A stretch of DNA of 7,030 nt from Clostridiales bacterium UBA4653 (GTDB lineage: Bacteria > Bacillota > Clostridia > Oscillospirales > CAG-272), in the NCBI GenBank assembly GCA_002405565.1, contig DHMB01000156.1, forward strand, positions 609 through 7,638, read 5' to 3'. The position numbers were made by a program, and so were the translations under genes. Position 1 is the stretch's first letter. The number at the start of each line of letters is the position of its first letter. The notes beneath the pieces are model-generated. The model was not told the DNA's origin. It saw only the letters and a program-made list of their open reading frames with translations, and did not search any database. This document shows, one piece after another, positions 5,721 to 7,030 of the stretch.

Positions 5721-7030
5721 AAAACTCGTTTATCGAACCTTTGGTTATTCCGTTTTCGTTGAACGAATCTACTGCAAAATAATACTTTTCTGTTTCTTTG
5801 TTTAAAAATGTTACTGTATAGTCATTTTGACCATACAAAAGAATGCTGTTATAAAGCTTGTCGGGAGCAATTCCGAGACGGATGCAATATCCCATAGCAT
5901 CGTTTTGACTGTTCCAGGAGAGCCTTGCTTCGGTGGCGCTTGTTCTCTCGGCCTTTTCGCCTGAAACCGCCGAGGGCTTTTCTCCGTCGCCGAGGCCGAA
6001 CACTCTGAGCCCTGATATCGAAAAATTCTGCCCGTATGGGGCGCTTGCGAAAACAGCGCGGATATAACGCGCCTTTGCGGGGCAGGGGATGAGCTTGTGC
6101 GGAAAAACCGTGGTCTGAATTTCTCCGTAAGGAATCCAATCAGTGCCGTTTGAACTGTATTCTATTCTGTATTCATAGCGGACAAGCTCTTCTTCGATAT
6201 ATCTCTCCTGAGTGAATGTTCCGCCGTATTCTTTCATCTGGGCGCGCTTCTTTTTTGTGAAGCAGTCGGCAAAATTTACCTGTACCGCTTCAACATCATA
6301 TTCTTTCCCGAGATCGACGCTCAGCCATTCTCCGTTGTTGCCGCTGTCTGCCGACCAAGCGCTTTTTATGCTTTCGTCAAAGGCGTTCTGCGGGTCAAAT
6401 CCGCTGCGGCTTGAGGACGCATATGCCGGCTTGTGATAAGACAAAAGCATCCATTTCGGCTCAACAGTCAGCGGGTCAAATTTTCCGTCCGGAATGTTCT
6501 TCGGATAGTCCGCAAAATACTGGTTGCAGAACAGCAATCCGTCTTTGTCAACTCCCGCAGGCCAAAGACCGAGGCGGCGTTCAAAATTATGGTTGACACC
6601 CACGCAGACCGTGGAGGCGTGCCAAAGATTTCCGGATTTGTCGCTGAATGTGCTGCCGTGACCGGCTCCGCAGGTGAATCCGGACGGAACAATGGAATAC
6701 GGATTGTGCTTCTGCCATTCGAATTTACCGAGCGGACTGTCTGAAATCAGAACCGCATCGCCGTAGGTCGGAAACTCCGTGCCGGGAGTGGCATACTGAA
6801 AATAGTATCTGCCGTTTATTTTGTTGAGAAATGCGCCCTCGATGAACGCGCCGTCTCCGACAAACAGATTGATATATTTTTGCCACAGACTGATTTTTTT
6901 GTCGGCATAGATATCCTTGTTGTCTATGCCGTGGTTCTCTTTGTCGCCGTATACTATCGGTACCTTTTTACCGATGGGAGTCATCGTCTTTATATCCATC
7001 TCGATCGCATAAATAGGCTCTTTTGAAGAA
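5719..7030 (-). CDS. GH43 family glycoside hydrolase with discoidin and Fn3 domains, N-terminus outside the window
   Basis: The frame is open to the right edge: ten codons (SSKEPIYAIE) precede the first Met at 6999, so that Met is internal and the true start lies outside. The visible 436 residues begin in the GH43 propeller. FIEGAFLNKINGRYYFQYA holds the expected general-acid Glu (54 counting from that Met). GAGHGSTF (His114) and NLWHAST are typical of the later blades, followed by NFERRLGLWPAG. An F5/8 type C (discoidin, CBM32-like) domain spans about 187-335 (AFDESIKSAWSA, WLSVDLGKEYDVEAVQV, FSISGLRVFG). An Fn3 domain spans about 342-420 and ends YYFAVDSFNENGITKG. GH43 with these accessory domains occurs in plant-glycan degraders. 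Arabinosidase or xylosidase activity is likely but not resolved, and the catalytic base Asp is in the unseen part. Export cannot be judged without the N-terminus. It is the first visible gene of the operon, 9 nt before GH78. Confidence 0.9.
   Translation of the reverse strand, partial: SSKEPIYAIEMDIKTMTPIGKKVPIVYGDKENHGIDNKDIYADKKISLWQKYINLFVGDGAFIEGAFLNKINGRYYFQYATPGTEFPTYGDAVLISDSPLGKFEWQKHNPYSIVPSGFTCGAGHGSTFSDKSGNLWHASTVCVGVNHNFERRLGLWPAGVDKDGLLFCNQYFADYPKNIPDGKFDPLTVEPKWMLLSYHKPAYASSSRSGFDPQNAFDESIKSAWSADSGNNGEWLSVDLGKEYDVEAVQVNFADCFTKKKRAQMKEYGGTFTQERYIEEELVRYEYRIEYSSNGTDWIPYGEIQTTVFPHKLIPCPAKARYIRAVFASAPYGQNFSISGLRVFGLGDGEKPSAVSGEKAERTSATEARLSWNSQNDAMGYCIRLGIAPDKLYNSILLYGQNDYTVTFLNKETEKYYFAVDSFNENGITKGSINEF

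Noticed and set aside
6997..6999. Met at 6999 as the start of the right-hand GH43 gene
   Set aside because: The frame stays open to the window edge with GH43-like residues (PIYAIE) before it, and the first propeller blades with the catalytic base are missing, so the gene begins beyond 7030.

Overview
All convincing genes lie on the minus strand and read from right to left as one tightly packed block of carbohydrate-degrading enzymes. In transcription order they are: the 3' part of a GH43 gene with discoidin and Fn3 domains (7030-5719, beginning outside the window); a complete GH78 alpha-L-rhamnosidase (5709-3160); a complete DUF1593/Sde182-type nucleoside-hydrolase-like protein (3143-1728); a short orphan open frame that resembles the C-terminal beta-sandwich tail of a GH43 enzyme (about 1732-1442); a complete GH1 beta-glucosidase (1445-123); and the first 42 codons of a second, different GH43 enzyme (126-1, continuing past the left edge).

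The organism is probably an anaerobic, plant-glycan-using Bacillota/Clostridia member, for example from a gut community. This is inference from three things: purine-rich Shine-Dalgarno sites that match the Gram-positive consensus, moderate GC content, and enzymes whose visible N-termini lack signal peptides, so they probably act in the cytoplasm on imported oligosaccharides or glycosides. No transporter, regulator, RNA gene, mobile element, CRISPR array or terminator is visible.

Spacing is that of an operon: 9 nt between GH43 and GH78, 16 nt between GH78 and DUF1593, a GTGA overlap between the orphan tail and GH1, and an ATGA overlap between GH1 and the second GH43. Together the set can plausibly remove alpha-L-rhamnose (GH78), beta-glucose (GH1) and arabinose or xylose (the two GH43s). 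This suggests breakdown of a branched plant glycoside, such as a flavonoid or saponin glycoside or a pectic side chain. The DUF1593 protein has no assigned reaction and is the most open functional question.

The oddest spot is the junction at 1684-1747. A GH43-like tail is joined to the end of the DUF1593 gene without a usable start codon in its own frame, while an ATGATG overlapping the DUF1593 stop is out of frame by one base. It looks like the remnant of a lost GH43 copy or of a rearranged or frameshifted gene. No stretch over 300 bases lacks a gene or gene remnant.
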